A DNA stretch of 64,000 nucleotides. It comes from Pisaster brevispinus (Eukaryota > Echinodermata > Asteroidea > Forcipulatida > Asteriidae). Under the pieces are notes generated by a model. That model saw nothing but the letters and a program-made list of their open reading frames with translations, made no database searches and had not been told where the DNA came from. The stretch is from positions 1,527,001 to 1,591,000 of the forward strand of contig JAMKCF010000005.1 in NCBI GenBank assembly GCA_023634235.1, read 5' to 3'. The translations under genes were made by a program, and so were the position numbers. This document shows, piece by piece, positions 44,951 to 58,455 of the stretch (position 1 is its first letter; every line of letters begins with the position of its first letter).

Positions 44951-45858
44951 TAAGCCTGTGACGGTTACACGGTTACACGGTTAACCGACTGATTATTCGG
45001 TTACACGTTTACGTTTTTTCGGTTCCAAAAATGGTGCTTTGTTGAAATTAGTAAATCCGTAAATGTTTTAGACCGCAAGTCGCGATCTTCTATTCTCCTG
45101 TCAGTTCTTATTTATTTTTTTCGTCGAGCTTCATGTTTTGTCTACGAAAATAACCACAGAGGGGACCCTGGTAAGTGGCAGACAATAGAGGCAAGATAAG
45201 TCTTAAGAAAATCTTGGACAGGTTTGGCCCATTGAGAGTGCGCGCGTTCAATGGCAGGTTCACCATCAAAGGAAACTAGCCGACACTGAACTTTCTTTGA
45301 GTAGATAAATGACAGTGTCCAACTTTCTTAGCTTTAGATTTAGATTTAGAAATATTATACATAACATAACAGGGTAAAACGGTGGGAGAGTGCACGCTGG
45401 CTGCTTCTTGACCTATCACCGCTGGCTGCTTCTGGACCTATCACTGCTCATGTACTGTAAGCACTCTTATCCAATCAGCACTGTCGAGTAATCAGGTTTG
45501 GTGTCGGTCACCTGTCAGGTCACGTGTTGCGTCATGTCAGCTTTCTTGTTGCGGTTGCGCCAAGCCTGTGCAGTATGCCAGTGCGGCGGCTTAAAAATGC
45601 ACTTTATTGATAAAGAAACACGGACACTTGAATGACAAAGATTGTTTATTTCACTGGATACAATTTCACCTACAAGTAAGTTTCCATTATTTGATTCATC
45701 CCCGACGAAAATCCGTTCGATGGCAGTGAACATCATGCTCGGTCGTCTGAACCAATTTTTTTGAACTCCATTTTTTTCTGAAACGGTTGGTTACACGTGT
45801 AACCGACCGTTTCGGAAACGGTTACACAGTTACAAAAAAACGTTTACGCACAGGCTTA
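44951..45858. mobile_element. 908-bp non-autonomous hAT element
   Basis: It starts TAAGCCTGTGACGG and ends CACAGGCTTA, and subterminal GGTTACACGGTTACACGG and GTTACACGTGTAACCG blocks recur in both halves. An exact 8-bp duplication, TTAGAGAT, flanks it (44943-44950 and 45859-45866), the hallmark length for hAT. The interior contains a 25-bp tandem duplication (GCTGGCTGCTTCT...) near 45400 and no intact transposase. Confidence 0.9.
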
Positions 45859-45866
45859 TTAGAGAT

Positions 45867-48715
45867 AGATTTAAGCTCAGACTTTTGCATTTTCCGTAAA
45901 TTTGGTGGTTAAATAGTATGCTTAAAAAGTAAAAAAAAAAAAAATAATGCATATTGCACAACTTTAATACATGCAATGATTGTTAGAGGCTCACCCAATT
46001 ATGTGACATCTTGCCTTTGAGTTTTGTTTGGAACCTTATCATCATGTCAACATTTTCTCGGAATGTTTGTTTACATAAACTTGCTTGATTAAAGATTCAT
46101 TCAAAGTCATTCAAAGTCAAGTCGTCTAAAAATAGGGTTATATAAAAGAAACTTTTTTTTTTTTTTTTTAATTGTTAGCCCCAGACACTTTCCAGAGAGA
46201 AGAATTAACATCCTTTTACTTGATGGAATGTTTCTCAGGCCATTTAGACATAAATACTTCGATTACGGATTTCTCAGCAAAAAAAATGAGCAGGGAGCGG
46301 GAAAAAAAGAACATGGCCGGGATTTCAGAATTTACAGCTCACAAAACTGGGCGGGCAGAGAACAAAAAACAAACAACAACAAAAAAACACAGAAGACATG
46401 CGGACGACTTTTCAAAACTTTTCAGCGTGAACACCATGGCAAGATTATAATGTTGCTTGTAGAATTGCTGAAACTTTTCTTACTAGCTTTTCCAACCAGG
46501 TAAATATCTGATACAGACTCGAGAATATTCTTCTCAGATTCCGAGAAAGAAAAGCCTCAATGGAATACACAAATGCAGTATTCATCATGTCTTTTACAAC
46601 AGCGGCACTTTCGTATGGATGTCATCTTGTTTGTTGATGCTTGATACCTACTATAGGACTTGTGAATTGTAGAGTGCAATCAATTTTTTTATTACATGTA
46701 CAATGCATGCAAAACTGTCGAGCAATATTGTTGACCGTGACAGAATTTGTGTTAAAATATCCTTGATTGGTAACTTGCAAACAATTAGAAGTCTGATAAG
46801 AGGATACATAGTTTTTTAATTAGCAAGTTATTTAATGTCAATTTTCAAGTTTGTTGTTTTGTTATCTGGAAGCTAAACTGAACCTTTGCTTGCTTTCATT
46901 GTAGATATAAAGACATGAAAACGCAGTTTGAAAAACAGACATAGGAAATGCACCAGCTGCGGATCCAAGACTTGCAAGCAGGTAATGAGAAGTTGGACCA
47001 AACCCTCCAAACACTTGACAATATTAATCCAAAACCTGCTTATTTGATGGCTGTCTGGATCAGTGATCACCAAGCCCCCTGATGTATGGCTCTGACTGCC
47101 ACCTGGCTGATGACTGTTCAGGGAACCATACTGGAATGGGTATGTCAATTGTTTTATCAAATATCTTTGACTCATTTACCTCTCAGGACACAACTTGGCA
47201 CTAGTCATTTACTGCTTGAATTCTAAAAATCCAGCCAGTGTTGTGCCCTATCATAAATTTGTTGTTGTACAGAACAATTCATTCCCAGCTTTTAGCAAAG
47301 ATTTGAAAATAGGATGACCAATTTTGACTGGACTGAAAAACGGTGTCAATTTTTTAGGGTCAGAGCAGGCCTACAGGGTGGAGGGGCAGCGCCCCCTTTT
47401 GGAAAAATTTACATTTAAAACCCTTTACTGAGTGGAAGGGCCATTAAGTGATACCACATAATAACTAGTTACAGTGATGATTAAAGGTAGTTATCCAAAA
47501 AACACGCGAGGAAAACGAGCGAGAACAAGTTTTAACGAGCGAGAACAAGGTACTCGTACTCACCCTCACCCGCCTGGTCCCGCACGCAATCACTCGGTTT
47601 CACTCAATAACGAAATGCCAAAAATGCGAGCACTTTCGAGGGCTCACTGACCCATGAATGACGTTCGTCTTTTCCCAACTGAAGATCTTTAACCCAAGTA
47701 AAAATTCAAACCCATTCGCACAAGACGGATGTGCTGAAGGTTTCATAGATCTGTTGCTTTTCGTACAATTAATAAAGTTTTTGGGAAAGACGTGTGAACC
47801 TTTGAGTCTTTTGTCCTCGTGATTCTTTAGTGGTAAAATTATTCACATGTTTCAAGATGAATGGTGACGTGGTGGTATTTTATTCCAGTCACAGACAACA
47901 CTGTTGCTAGGAAGCCCAAATGGGCTTATTATTTAATCAAAGGGTCATAGTCTTGTCTGGCAAATTTTGCAATCCGATCTACATTTGGAAAGAAATCAGC
48001 TGTTTTAACTGGTTGAAATGTAAATTTGCATTAAGCATCGAGTTCAGTGGCGGAATCACACATACATGGCCAAGAAGTATGGCCCTAAATACGTAACAAC
48101 CAATGACGTCCTTAGTTGAATGGAACTTGCGCATTTAATTGGCTAACAAGTTGGATGGAGCAATCCCGCGACAGTGGCACCGCAGAAAAACATGGGGTGG
48201 TACTTGTATCATTGCAGATGTCAATCATTCTATGCAAGGCCGCGGTGTATTTTCTGTTTACATTTTATTTTTTGAGTGTAGTTTTTAAATTAACAGGACT
48301 TAAATGGGCAAAGGCTTATGTAAATAAAAGTTAATCCTCATTAGGCTTTCTAAAGACTTTCATAGCCAGAGGAGTTTTGTAGTGAGCAGCTTCTGCTTGA
48401 CTGCTCTTACAAAGGAGTAGCGCATTAGGCTTGTTGTACCCCACTTGCCCTTTGACAAGTGGGGTAACCGACTCAGGTTTTTTTATGGAGTGTTCATGTG
48501 ATATCTGTTTGGCTTAAAGGGCACGAACATTATTGAATATGATTGGAACGTCTAATTCTTATGGGCAGTGTGTTGAAAACCAAAAATTACATCAAACGTT
48601 TGCTTAATATATATTTTTAATTTGATCGCAAAATGTCCAGACCGGCCTACGCTCTTTTGTAAGGTGAAACCTCAGTCAAGTAATCACATACAGTATACAC
48701 AGTCAGAGCGTGGGT
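45867..48715. other. Gene-poor interval
   Basis: Apart from a possible pseudo-exon at 46905-47082 no gene is supported. A CCCCACTTG/CAAGTGGGG hairpin lies at 48441-48466. AGGGTGGAGGGGCAGCGCCC near 47380 looks like a repeat fragment. Confidence 0.4.
46905..47082 (+). pseudogene. Possible decayed coiled-coil exon
   Basis: A pyrimidine-rich acceptor (TTTCATTGTAG) precedes a frame encoding YKDMKTQFEKQ, a stop (TAG at 46942), then EMHQLRIQDLQAGNEKLDQT and onward, with heptad-like Leu/Gln/Glu spacing typical of coiled coils, ending TGA at 47080. It resembles an exon that has acquired a stop, possibly part of a transposon protein. No partner exons were found. Confidence 0.3.
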
Positions 48716-51340
48716 CTTAAGGTTCACAAACTGTTGAAGCTGAGAAAATGAACAGTTTGGGGCAACCGTTCAACGGTTCCCATACCGTTTCTATTTGGAC
48801 CGCTCGCCTAAGTACAGGAAAAGCAAACTGTCTTAAACCAAGCGCGAAGAATGGTTCGGGTACAGGGATAGCAAACTGTTTTAATCTATTCAAGTAGATT
48901 AGGAAAAGCAAACGGTCTTAAACTATGCTAGTGGTACATAAATAGAAAACTGTCTTAACTATGCTAGTAGATTGTGTAGGATACAGGATAAGCAAACTGT
49001 CTCAAACCAAGTGCGAAGAATGTGATGCGTACAGGACCAGAAAACTGTCCTAAACTATGATAGTAGATTGTGTCAAGTACAGGAGTAGCAAACTGTCCTA
49101 AACCAAGCACAAAGAATGATTCAGGTACAGAAATGAATAGCAACCCGTGCTAATAGATTGTGCTGGGTAGAGGGATAGTAAAATCTTACCAAGCACATAT
49201 AATGATTCGGGTACAGGAATGGCAAACTGTCTAAAACCATGCGCGAAGAATAATTTGGACAAAGGAAACAAAATCTGTCCTAATCTATGCTTGTAGATTG
49301 TGTCAGGTGCAGAATAGCAAACTGTCTTAACTTTGCTAGTATGTTGTGTCAGGTACAGGAACAGCAAACTGTCTTTAAACTAGCTAGTAGATTGTATCAA
49401 GTACAGGAATAGCAAACTGACTTAAACCAAGCATTAAGAATGATTTGAGTTAAGGATCAGCAAACTGTCGTTAAACCATGCTAGTAGATTGTGTCAGGTA
49501 CAGGAATAGCAAACTGTTTACAACCAATGGTTAGAAAGAGGGGGTTTGAGTGCAGTCCACTAAAGTCCCCTTTTGTAAGGAAATGGTTAGACTAAGCAGG
49601 AGAGAATGATTGAGGTACAGGAGTAGCAAAGTGTCTTAAAGTATTCTAGTAGATTGTGTCAAGTACAGAAAAAGCAAACTGTCTTAAACCAAGTGTAAAG
49701 AATGATACAGGTAAAGGATTATCAAACTGTCTTAAACAATGCTAGTAGATAGTGTCAAGTACAGTAACAGCAAACTCTTAAACCAAACACAAATAGTTAT
49801 TTGGGTACAGGAATAGCAAACTGTCTTAAACAATGCTAGTAGATAGTGTCGAGTACAGTAGCAGCACACTCTTAAACCAAACACGAATAATTATTCGAGT
49901 ACAGGAATAGCAAACTGTCTTAAATGCTTTTACATTGTGTCGAGTATAAGAATAGCAAACTGTCTTAAACCAAATGCAAAGAATGGTTCAGGTACAAGGA
50001 TGGGAATCTGTCTTAATTTATGCTGTAGATTGTGTAAGTACAGGATTAGCAAACTGTATTAAACCAAGCGCAAAGAATGGTTCAGGTCCAAGGATGGGAA
50101 ACTGTCTTTTTATGCTAGTAGATTGTGTAAGTACAGGACTAGCAAATTGTCTTAAACCAAGTGCAAAGAATGGTTCAGGTCCAAGGATGGGAAACTGTCT
50201 TAATCTATGCTAGTAGATTGTGTAAGTACAGGAATAGCAAACTGTCTTAAACAATAATGCTAGTAGATAGTGTCAAGTACAGTAACAGCAAACTCTTAAA
50301 CCAAACACAAATAATTATTCGAGTACAGGAATAGCACACTGTCTTAAACAATGCTAGTAGATAGTGTCGAGTACAGTTACAGCAAACTCTTAAACCAAAC
50401 ACGAATAATTATTCGAGTACAGGAATAGCAAACTGTCTTAAATGCTTTTACATTGTGTCGAGTATAAGAATAGCAAACTGTCTTAAACCAAATGCAAAGA
50501 ATGGTTCAGGTACAAGGATGGGAATCTGTCTTAATTTATGCTGTAGATTGTGTAAGTACAGGATTAGCAAACTGTATTAAACCAAGCGCAAAGAATGGTT
50601 CAGGTCCAAGGATGGGAAACTGTCTTTTTATGCTAGTAGATTGTGTAAGTACAGGACTAGCAAATTGTCTTAAACCAAGTGCAAAGAATGGTTCAGGTCC
50701 AAGGATGGGAAACTGTCTTAATCTATGCTAGTAGATTGTGTAAGTACAGGAATAGCAAACTGTCTTAAACAATAATGCTAGTAGATAGTGTCAAGTACAG
50801 TAACAGCAAACTCTTAAACCAAACACAAATAATTATTCGAGTACAGGAATAGCACACTGTCTTAAACAATGCTAGTAGATAGTGTCGAGTACAGTTACAG
50901 CAAACTCTTAAACCAAACACGAATAATTATTCGAGTACAGGAATAGCAAACTGTCTTAAATGCTTTTACATTGTGTCGAGTATAAGAATAGCAAACTGTC
51001 TTAAACCAAATGCAAAGAATGGTTCAGGTCCAAGGATGGGAAACTGTCTTTTTATGCTAGTAGATTGTGTAAGTACAGGATTAGCAAACTGTCTTAAACC
51101 AAGTGCAAAGAATGGTTCAGGTCCAAGGATGGGAAACTGTCTTTTTATGCTAGTAGATTGTGTAAGTACAGGATTAGCAAACTGTCTTAAACCAAGTGCA
51201 AAGAATGGTTCAGGTACAAGGATGGGAAACTGTCTCTATCTATGCTAGTAGATTGTGAAAGGTACAGGAATAGCAAACTGTCTGAAACCAAGCGCGAAGA
51301 TTGATTTGAGTACAGGAATAGTCAACTGTCTTAAAAGATG
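48716..51340. repeat. ~93-bp tandem repeat with a 518-bp higher-order period
   Basis: The units contain TGCTAGTAGATTGTGTAAG, GTACAGGAATAGCAAACTG and AAAGAATGGTTCAGG. Adjacent TGCTAGTAG words near 51055 and 51148 give the ~93-bp period. From about 49755 the array is organised in a 518-bp block: 49974-50213 recurs almost without change at 50492-50731, with a third partial copy from about 50975. The left third is much more diverged, so the 518-bp block is the youngest part. Confidence 0.93.
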
Positions 51341-51344
51341 CGGC

Positions 51345-54300
51345 TGTCTTTGGGGCTCCTGTTGTTGAGTCCTTCAAAAATTATCCCTTGTGATGATATT
51401 TCAACTCTTAAATTGTTCACGAGACAATGTTGTCCAGTCCCTCATAACTTTCCAATATTAATGATTATTGAACTTTCAAATTATTTATGAGCCGATGTTA
51501 TTTTTGTCTTTGGTCTTCTTTGAGGCTCGTGCTGTGGAATCCATCAAAATTTAACCGATGTGATGATTTGTCAACATTAAAATTGTTCCCGAGCCAATGT
51601 TAGGATGTCTCACAGATTTCTCTCAACATTACATTGTCCTGTCCTTCATAACTTGCACCTCCAAAATTGTTCCATTCTCTAATAAGGCCAAGCCAATGTT
51701 GGGCTGTCTTTGATTTTCTTTCAGTTTCATGTTGCTTAGTCCCTCAAAAATTAAGCGTCTTATGATTTTAAACTCTTAAATTGTTCACAAAACAATGTTT
51801 TCTTTCCCCTAAGCATGTTGTCATTCTGAGAAATGTTTACGACAGAGAGTATCCATTATGGACACAAGTTTCCTTCATCACATGATTCTCCTATCAAAGT
51901 CAACTTGGAATGTCATGTATGGGATGGCGACACATCACTCCCTTCTTTTCTGAGGTATCTTGAGAAATGTCCACTTTTTTCTTAGTGTTGAAACATTGGG
52001 CAGTGATTTTTTTCGACTGTTTAATTGTTCCTGAACCGATGTTCTACCGTCAATTAAATTCCCTGAAGCACATTTTGTCCAGTCGATCAAAACTTGGCAT
52101 GATTGTTAAACTCTCCAATTATTCCAGAGTTGATGTTGTGCTGTCTTTGGTTGTCTTTGAGGTTCATGATGTCTACTCTCTAAAACATTTGGCAATCTAA
52201 TGTGTTTTCAAATTTCAAATTGTTCATGAGCCAAAGTTGTGCCGTCTCTTCATTTTCTATGAACCCCGTGTTGTCTTGTCGCTCATAATTTGCCACCTTA
52301 ATGATGGTTGAACTTTCAAATTATTCACGGGTCGTTGTTGTGCTGTTTTTTAAAGGTTTTTTTATTGATGTTTTGGTTTTTTTTTTTAGGCTCCCGTTTT
52401 TGAGTCCGTCAAAAATTAACCGATGTGATGATATTCCAACTCTTCAATTGTTGAAGAGCCAATGTTGTGCCTTGTTTCCAATTTCTCTGAGATTTATGTT
52501 GTTCAGTCCCTCATTCCTTGCCACCTTCAACAGTGTTCAACTCTCAAATTACTCATGAGCCAATGTTGTGCTGTCTTGGATTTTCTTTGAGACTCACGTT
52601 GTTTAGTCCCTTAAAATTTTAACGCTCTAGTGTTTTTCAATTCTTAAATTTGTTCAGGACTGTTGTGACGCCTCATCATTTTCTTCAAGCTTGATGACAT
52701 TTGATGAAACCTTTACAACTGTGAGTCTTGTTTTGTTTGCAGATAATTCACTGATTCAAGAGAAGTATCCATCATTGACAAAGTCTCTTGCATCAGAAGA
52801 TGCTTCTATCTAGGTCAGCTTTGAATATCATGTTATGGATGGCTATGCATTACTCCTTCGTTTTTAAGGTTTGTTGAAATTTTTCATTTCTCCTTAGTTC
52901 CCTGTGCAATGATTTTCAACTCTTTAATTGTCCTCAAAACAATGTTGCACTGTCTCTTCAATTTATCAAAACCCCATGTTGTCCAGTCCCTCATAACCTA
53001 GTACCTTAATTCTTGTTCAACTCTCAAATTATGTAGAAGCCGATGTTGTGCTATTTTAGTTTGTTTAGGATCTTATTGTTTTGTCCCTCCAAATTTTAGA
53101 GATGTAATGACATTCAACTCTAAAATTGTTCACATGCCAGTGTTGTGCCATCTCTTCATTTTCTATGATTTTCGTGTTGTCCAGTCCCTCACAACTTGGC
53201 ATCTCAATGATTGTTCAACTCTCAAATTGTTCGCATGCCGATGTCGTGCTTTCTTTGAGTTTTTTTAAGGCTCTTGTTTGTGTAGACCTTTAAAATCTTA
53301 TGTAATGATATTTCAACTCTTTAATTGTTTTCGAGCAAATGTTGTGCCGTCTTATCGTTTAAAAAAAACCCTTATATTGTCCTGTACTTCATAACTCTTA
53401 AAATATGTTTAAGCCGATGTTATGCAGCGTTTTGGATTTCTCTACTAGAATTGATTTCAACATGTAGGAGGTGTCTGGTGGGACCAAAGACTAGTTAAGG
53501 TAGTGTGGGGGGATCCAAAGCGGCTGTCCAATAAACTTGAAAGGGCACACAGGTTCTGCTGTTCTCTCCGCCATGTGTATGGGCGATTTATTTACCTTGA
53601 CGACCTAACCTGCACAACTGATAAAGATTGTGCAGGCGGTGAGGATAGATAAAAATACATTAAAACCAGCAAATAATTATAGCCATTTATACCAAGTTGT
53701 ACAAGACAATCCATTTGTGTTTTGCAAAAATAAAAGATGTTTGCCTTAAAAAGTACTATTACTCATTCTGCTATTGCATGTAATTCAGGGTCATTAAACT
53801 TCTCACCAGTACATGTATCACACCTAATAGTATAAAAATGAAATCTCAATAAACACTAACCACATGGCATGTACCAATGACATAGCAGCACTGGGCAATG
53901 GGATATGAGACACAAGCATACAAAACGTTGAGCGCCCAACTTCACTTACAAACATGTCCACACAGAAATACACACTCATTCCCCCAATGTCCAGCAGCGC
54001 CGATGCCATACGTACATCCATGACAACCAGTCATGTATAATTTTACATGTACCGCGAACCGCAACACAGCCTACATTAACGCTACCCATCACACGTGTGA
54101 TACATTACTAACGCTTCGCTTCAAATTTATGATCAACACAAGATTTATAACTGTAAATTACACTTTTTAGGCAATAATGTTCTCAAAACCTATAACATAA
54201 TATGAATGTATGGATGTTTGCTGATATAATAAACGTAAGTATGAGCCTGTATTGTTGCATTATAATAGCTAAATGAAAAGTTGAAAACTACGAAGAAAGT

Positions 54301-57300
54301 TAAGCATCCTCACCTGATAAAGATTGTGCAGGCGGTGAGAAACGTGGGGGGGGGGTCTCTAAACTTTGAAGGACGCCACCACGCTTCCCAGGCGGAGAGA
54401 ATAATTTCGAACAATATTAAACAATTACTTTTAAACACAAAGACTCCTCACAAACACTACAATTGTTCTCAAACCAATGTTGTGCCGTCTTATCATTTTC
54501 TCTGAACAGCATGTTTTCTTGTCCCTCTTGTTGTTGAACCTCAAAAAAGAATCGATGTGATGATATTTCAACTCTATTATTGATCAAGAGCCAATGTTGT
54601 GTCATCTTTTTATTTTCTGTGAATTTGATGTTGTTCGATCCCTAATAACTTACCACCATCAAAATTGTTCCACTCTCAAATTATTCATGAGTCGATGTTG
54701 TGCTGTTTTTTCATGTTTTTCAAGCTTCTTTCATCAGAACATGTTCCTATCAAGGTCAACTTGGAATGTCATGTTTTGATTGGCTGTGCATCGCTCCCTC
54801 TTTTTCTGAGTTATGTTGAAAAATGTTATTTCTCCATAGTCTGAAACCCTGCACAACAATTTTCAATTCTTTACTTGCTCACGAAACATTGTTGTGATGT
54901 CTTTTCAATTTCTAGAAATCTCATGTTGTCCAGTCTCTCATAAATTGGCACCTTAATGGTCGTTAAACTCTCAAATTCTTCATGAGCAAATGTTTTGTTA
55001 TCTTTCTTTCTTTTTCAGCAATTTTGTTGTGAAGTACTTCAAAATCTAAGAGATCTTTTTCAACTCTAAATTGTTCACCAGCCAATGTTTTGCCGTCTCA
55101 TCATTTTCTCTGAACCTTATGTTGTCCTGTAACTCATAACTTACCACCTGAAAAATTGTTCCACTCAAAAAAAAAATCATGAGTCGATGTTGTACTGTCT
55201 TTGGTTTTCTTTGAGGCTCAAAAATTAAGTGCTCTAATGATTTACAACTCTTATATTGTTCAGGAGCCACTCTTGTGCTGTCTCTTCATTTTCTTCAAGT
55301 TTGATGACAAAGCTTCTTTCATCAGAAGATGCTTTTATCTAGGTTAACTTGGACTGTCATGTTTTGATTGGCTGTGCATCACTCGCTCCTTTTCCGAGGT
55401 ATGTTGAAATATGTTGTTTCTCCAAAGTTCAGAAACCCTGCACAATAATTGTCAACTCTTTAATTGCTCACAAAACCTTGTTGTGACGTCTCATCACTTC
55501 TCGGAACCTCATGAACCTCATAACTTTGCACCTTATGATTGTTCAACTCTAAAATATATTCACACACCGATGTTGTACTGTCTATGTTTTTGTTTTAAGA
55601 CTTTTGTTTAGTAGTCCCTCCAAATCTAAAAGATGTAATGATATTTCAACTTTGAAATTGTTCACTAGCGAAAGTTGTGCCATCTCATCACTTCGCCGAA
55701 CCTCATGTTGTCCTGTCCCTCATAACGTACCACCTAAATGATTTTTGAACTGTCAAATTCATGAGCTGGTGTTAAATTAACCAATGTGAAGATATTTCCA
55801 GAGCCTCATATTGTCCAGTCCCTCATAACTTGGCACCTTAATGATTGTTCAACCCTTAAATTATTCACAAGCCGATGTTGTGCTGTCTTAGTCCCTCTTA
55901 GTCCCTCAAAATTTAAGAGATGTGATGATACTTCAACTCTTAAATTGTTCAAGAGCTAAAGGTGTCTCACCATTTTCTCTGAATTTCTTGGTGTCCTGTC
56001 CCTCAAAACTTGCCACTTGAATGATTGTTCACCTCTTAATTTTGTTATAAGCCGATGTTGTGCTGTCCTCGTTAGGCTCTTTTTGTGTAGTTTCTCAAAA
56101 TCTAAGATGTGTGATGATATTTCAAATTGTTCAAGAGCTAAAGATGTGCCGTCTCATCATTTACTCTGAATTTCTTGGTGTCCTGTCCCTCCTAACTTGC
56201 CACCTTCAAAATTGTTCCACTCAAATTATTCATGAGTCGATGTTGTGCTGTCTTTTGTTTTCTTGATTGCTTACTGATTCAAGAAAAGTATCCAACATGG
56301 ACAAAGCTTCTTTCATCAGAAGATGCTTCTATCTAGGTCTGTTGGAATGTCATGTTTTGGATGGCTATGCATTGCTCCTTTCTCTTCAAAGGTATGTTTA
56401 AACATTTAAATTCTCCTAAGTTTTGTTACCCTGCCGATGTTTTTTCTGCTCTTTAATTGTTCATGAAATGATGTTGTTCCGTCTCATCTTTTTTTCTGAA
56501 AATCATAATGTCCTGTCCCTCTTAACTTGCAACCTAAATGATTGTTGAACTTTCAAATTATTCACGAGTTGATGTTTTGCTGTCTTCGGTTTTCTTTGAA
56601 GCTCCTGTTGTCAAGAACCTTAAAAATTAACTTGATGTGATGATATATCAACTCTTAAATTGTTCAAGAGCCAATATTGTGCCGTCTCTTCAATTTTTTC
56701 AAGATTCATGTAGTGCTGACAGTCTTTACTTGCCACCTTAATGATTGTTCAGCTCTCAAATTATTCACAAGCCGATGTTGAACTCTCATTGTTTTTTTGT
56801 AAGGCTCTTGTTGTCAAGTCCTCAAAATTAAATAATGTGATAATATTTCAGCTCTTAAATTGATGATGGGGCCAATCTTGTTGTCTTGTCTCTCATAACT
56901 TGCCACCTTAATTTTGGACATAACTCCTCAGTTGTGTAGCCCTGTGCATTTGAATTTAAACTCTTTAATTGTTCACAAAACATGGTCGTGACGTCTCTTT
57001 GATTTCTCAAAACCTCATGTTGTCCAGTCCTTCACAACTTTGCACCTTTCGGGTTGTTCAACTCTCCAAATTTTCACAAGCCGATGTTGGGCTGGTTTTT
57101 TTTTAAGGCTCTTGTTGTCTAGTCCCTTCAAATATAAGAGATGTAAAGATATTTCAAATCTAAATTGTTCACGTGCCAATCTTGTGCTGTCTCGTTTCAT
57201 TTTCTCTGAACCCTTATTTTGTTCAGTCCCTCATAACTTGCCACCTAAAATATTTTTGAGTTGTCTTTGGTTTTCTTTGAGGCTCATCTTATCCAGTTCC

Positions 57301-57970
57301 TCAAAAAATTAAGCGCTCCAATGATTTTCAACTCTAAAATTGTTCATGAGCCAGTGTTGTGCCTTCTCTTCATTTTCTTCAAGCATGATGACATTTGATA
57401 AATGTTTCTGACAGATTGTCTTAATTTGTGTGCAGATTGTTCACTGATTCAAGAGAAGTATCCATCATAGACAATGCTTCTTTCATCAGAAGATGCTTCT
57501 ATCTAGGTCAACTTGGAATGTCATGTTTTTGGATGGCTATGCTTGGCTCCCTCCTTTTCTGTGGTATGTTGAAAAATTTCATTTCTCCTTAGTTCTGTAA
57601 CCCTACGCAATGATTTTCAAGTCTTTAATTGTTCACGAAATAATGTTGCAACGTGTCTTCAATTTCTCGGAACCTCTTTTTGTCCCGTTCCTCATAACTT
57701 GTCCCTAATTAACTTCATGATTGTTCAACTCTCAATTTATCTTTAATTGTCCATGAAACAATGTTGTGCTGTCTCTTCAATTTCTCGAAATCACATGTTG
57801 TCCAGTCCCTCAAAACTTAGCACCTTAATTATTGTTCAAACTCTCAAATTATGTAGAAGCTGATGTTGTGCTGTCTTTGGTTATTTTAGGATCTTATTGT
57901 TTTGTCCCTCTAAATTTTAGAGCTGTAATAATATTTCAACTCTAAAATTGTTCACGTGCTAAGGTAGTGC
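51345..57970. repeat. Large degenerate ~100-bp tandem array
   Basis: Words such as GAGCCAATGTTGTGC, GTCCAGTCCCTCATAAC, TTCAACTCTCAAATTATTC and CTTTGAGGCTC alternate for 6.6 kb with a ~100-bp basic spacing (for example 52456 and 52556). A longer block with TTCATCAGAAGATGCTTC and CTTGGAATGTCATG recurs near 51850, 52750, 54730, 55310, 56275 and 57430. Units are diverged, so the array is old. It is interrupted at 53450-54420 by unrelated sequence. Confidence 0.85.
53618..54339. other. Segment bounded by 26-bp direct repeats
   Basis: A 26-bp sequence starting CTGATAAAGATTGTGCAGG is present at 53618-53643 and again at 54314-54339. The ~670 bp between are not part of the surrounding array and include a minus-strand frame of 65 codons (53824-54021: MDVRMASALLDIGGMSVYFC and on). 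On the minus strand the right copy ends ATCTTTATCAG followed by a donor-like GTGAGG, and the left copy ends with the same AG, so the segment could be removed as an intron. A transposition with a long target duplication, or a segmental duplication, are alternatives. Confidence 0.5.
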
Positions 57971-58224
57971 CGTCTCACCATTTTCTCTGAACCTCATGTT
58001 GTTCTGTCCTGCCTTCTCTCTTAATTCCTAAGATTGATAATCTTTGAAGCGATTGAGTTTTTTTCCAATCTAATAGATTGAATTTAGATTGAAAACGATT
58101 GAAATTCTCGTCTTGCGCAGAATCCACATGCCAATCGTGAAAAAGATTGAAAGCCATCTCAATGTATAATACGTTTGAAAACTTGAACCAATCAAAAAGC
58201 TGCATTAACAAATCGATTGAGAAA

Positions 58225-58340
58225 TCGGACCAATGAAATACAAAATCACTTATCACGTGACTAAGATTTTCTCTTGTCGGCGCTAACTCTGCCGCCATTT
58301 TGTTGGTGTGAATTCGCACAAATACTGAGCAGCAATTACC
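58225..58340 (+). promoter_or_regulatory. Promoter-like patch
   Basis: Within about 70 bp lie ACCAAT (58229), a CACGTG E-box (58254) and GCCGCCATTTTG (58291), the last resembling YY1/start-site elements of TATA-less animal promoters. It precedes the coding-like exon ending at 58455. The role is inferred. Confidence 0.45.
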
Positions 58341-58383
58341 AGTAAAAAAAAAGGCTTGATCTCCGCGAAATTCTAGGGGACAG

Positions 58384-58455
58384 AAGATGGCATTGGCTCT
58401 TTGGAGCACCTAGAGCTTTTGGAGTTCGACGAGGCCACCATTTGTGTTTTGGAAA
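58384..58455 (+). CDS. Putative early exon of an unrecognised host gene
   Basis: After a possible acceptor GGGACAG the frame encodes DGIGSLEHLELLEFDEATIC and VLE, ending at a consensus donor GTGAGT (58456). An ATG overlapping the start is in another frame and hits a stop after eight codons, so this exon would not begin the protein by itself. It ends in phase 1, whereas the exon at 60039 needs phase 2, so at least one exon between them was missed or the two are unrelated. Confidence 0.35.

Noticed and set aside
49974..51248. Repeated frames reading CVSTGLANCLKPSAKNGSGP
   Set aside because: They are translation of the ~93-bp repeat and its 518-bp higher-order duplicate; the frame is not kept across units.
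57975..58409. A 144-residue minus-strand open frame
   Set aside because: It crosses the promoter-like patch with CCAAT, E-box and GCCGCCATTTTG, has no recognisable domain and uneven composition; the plus-strand exon ending at a GTGAGT donor is more convincing.
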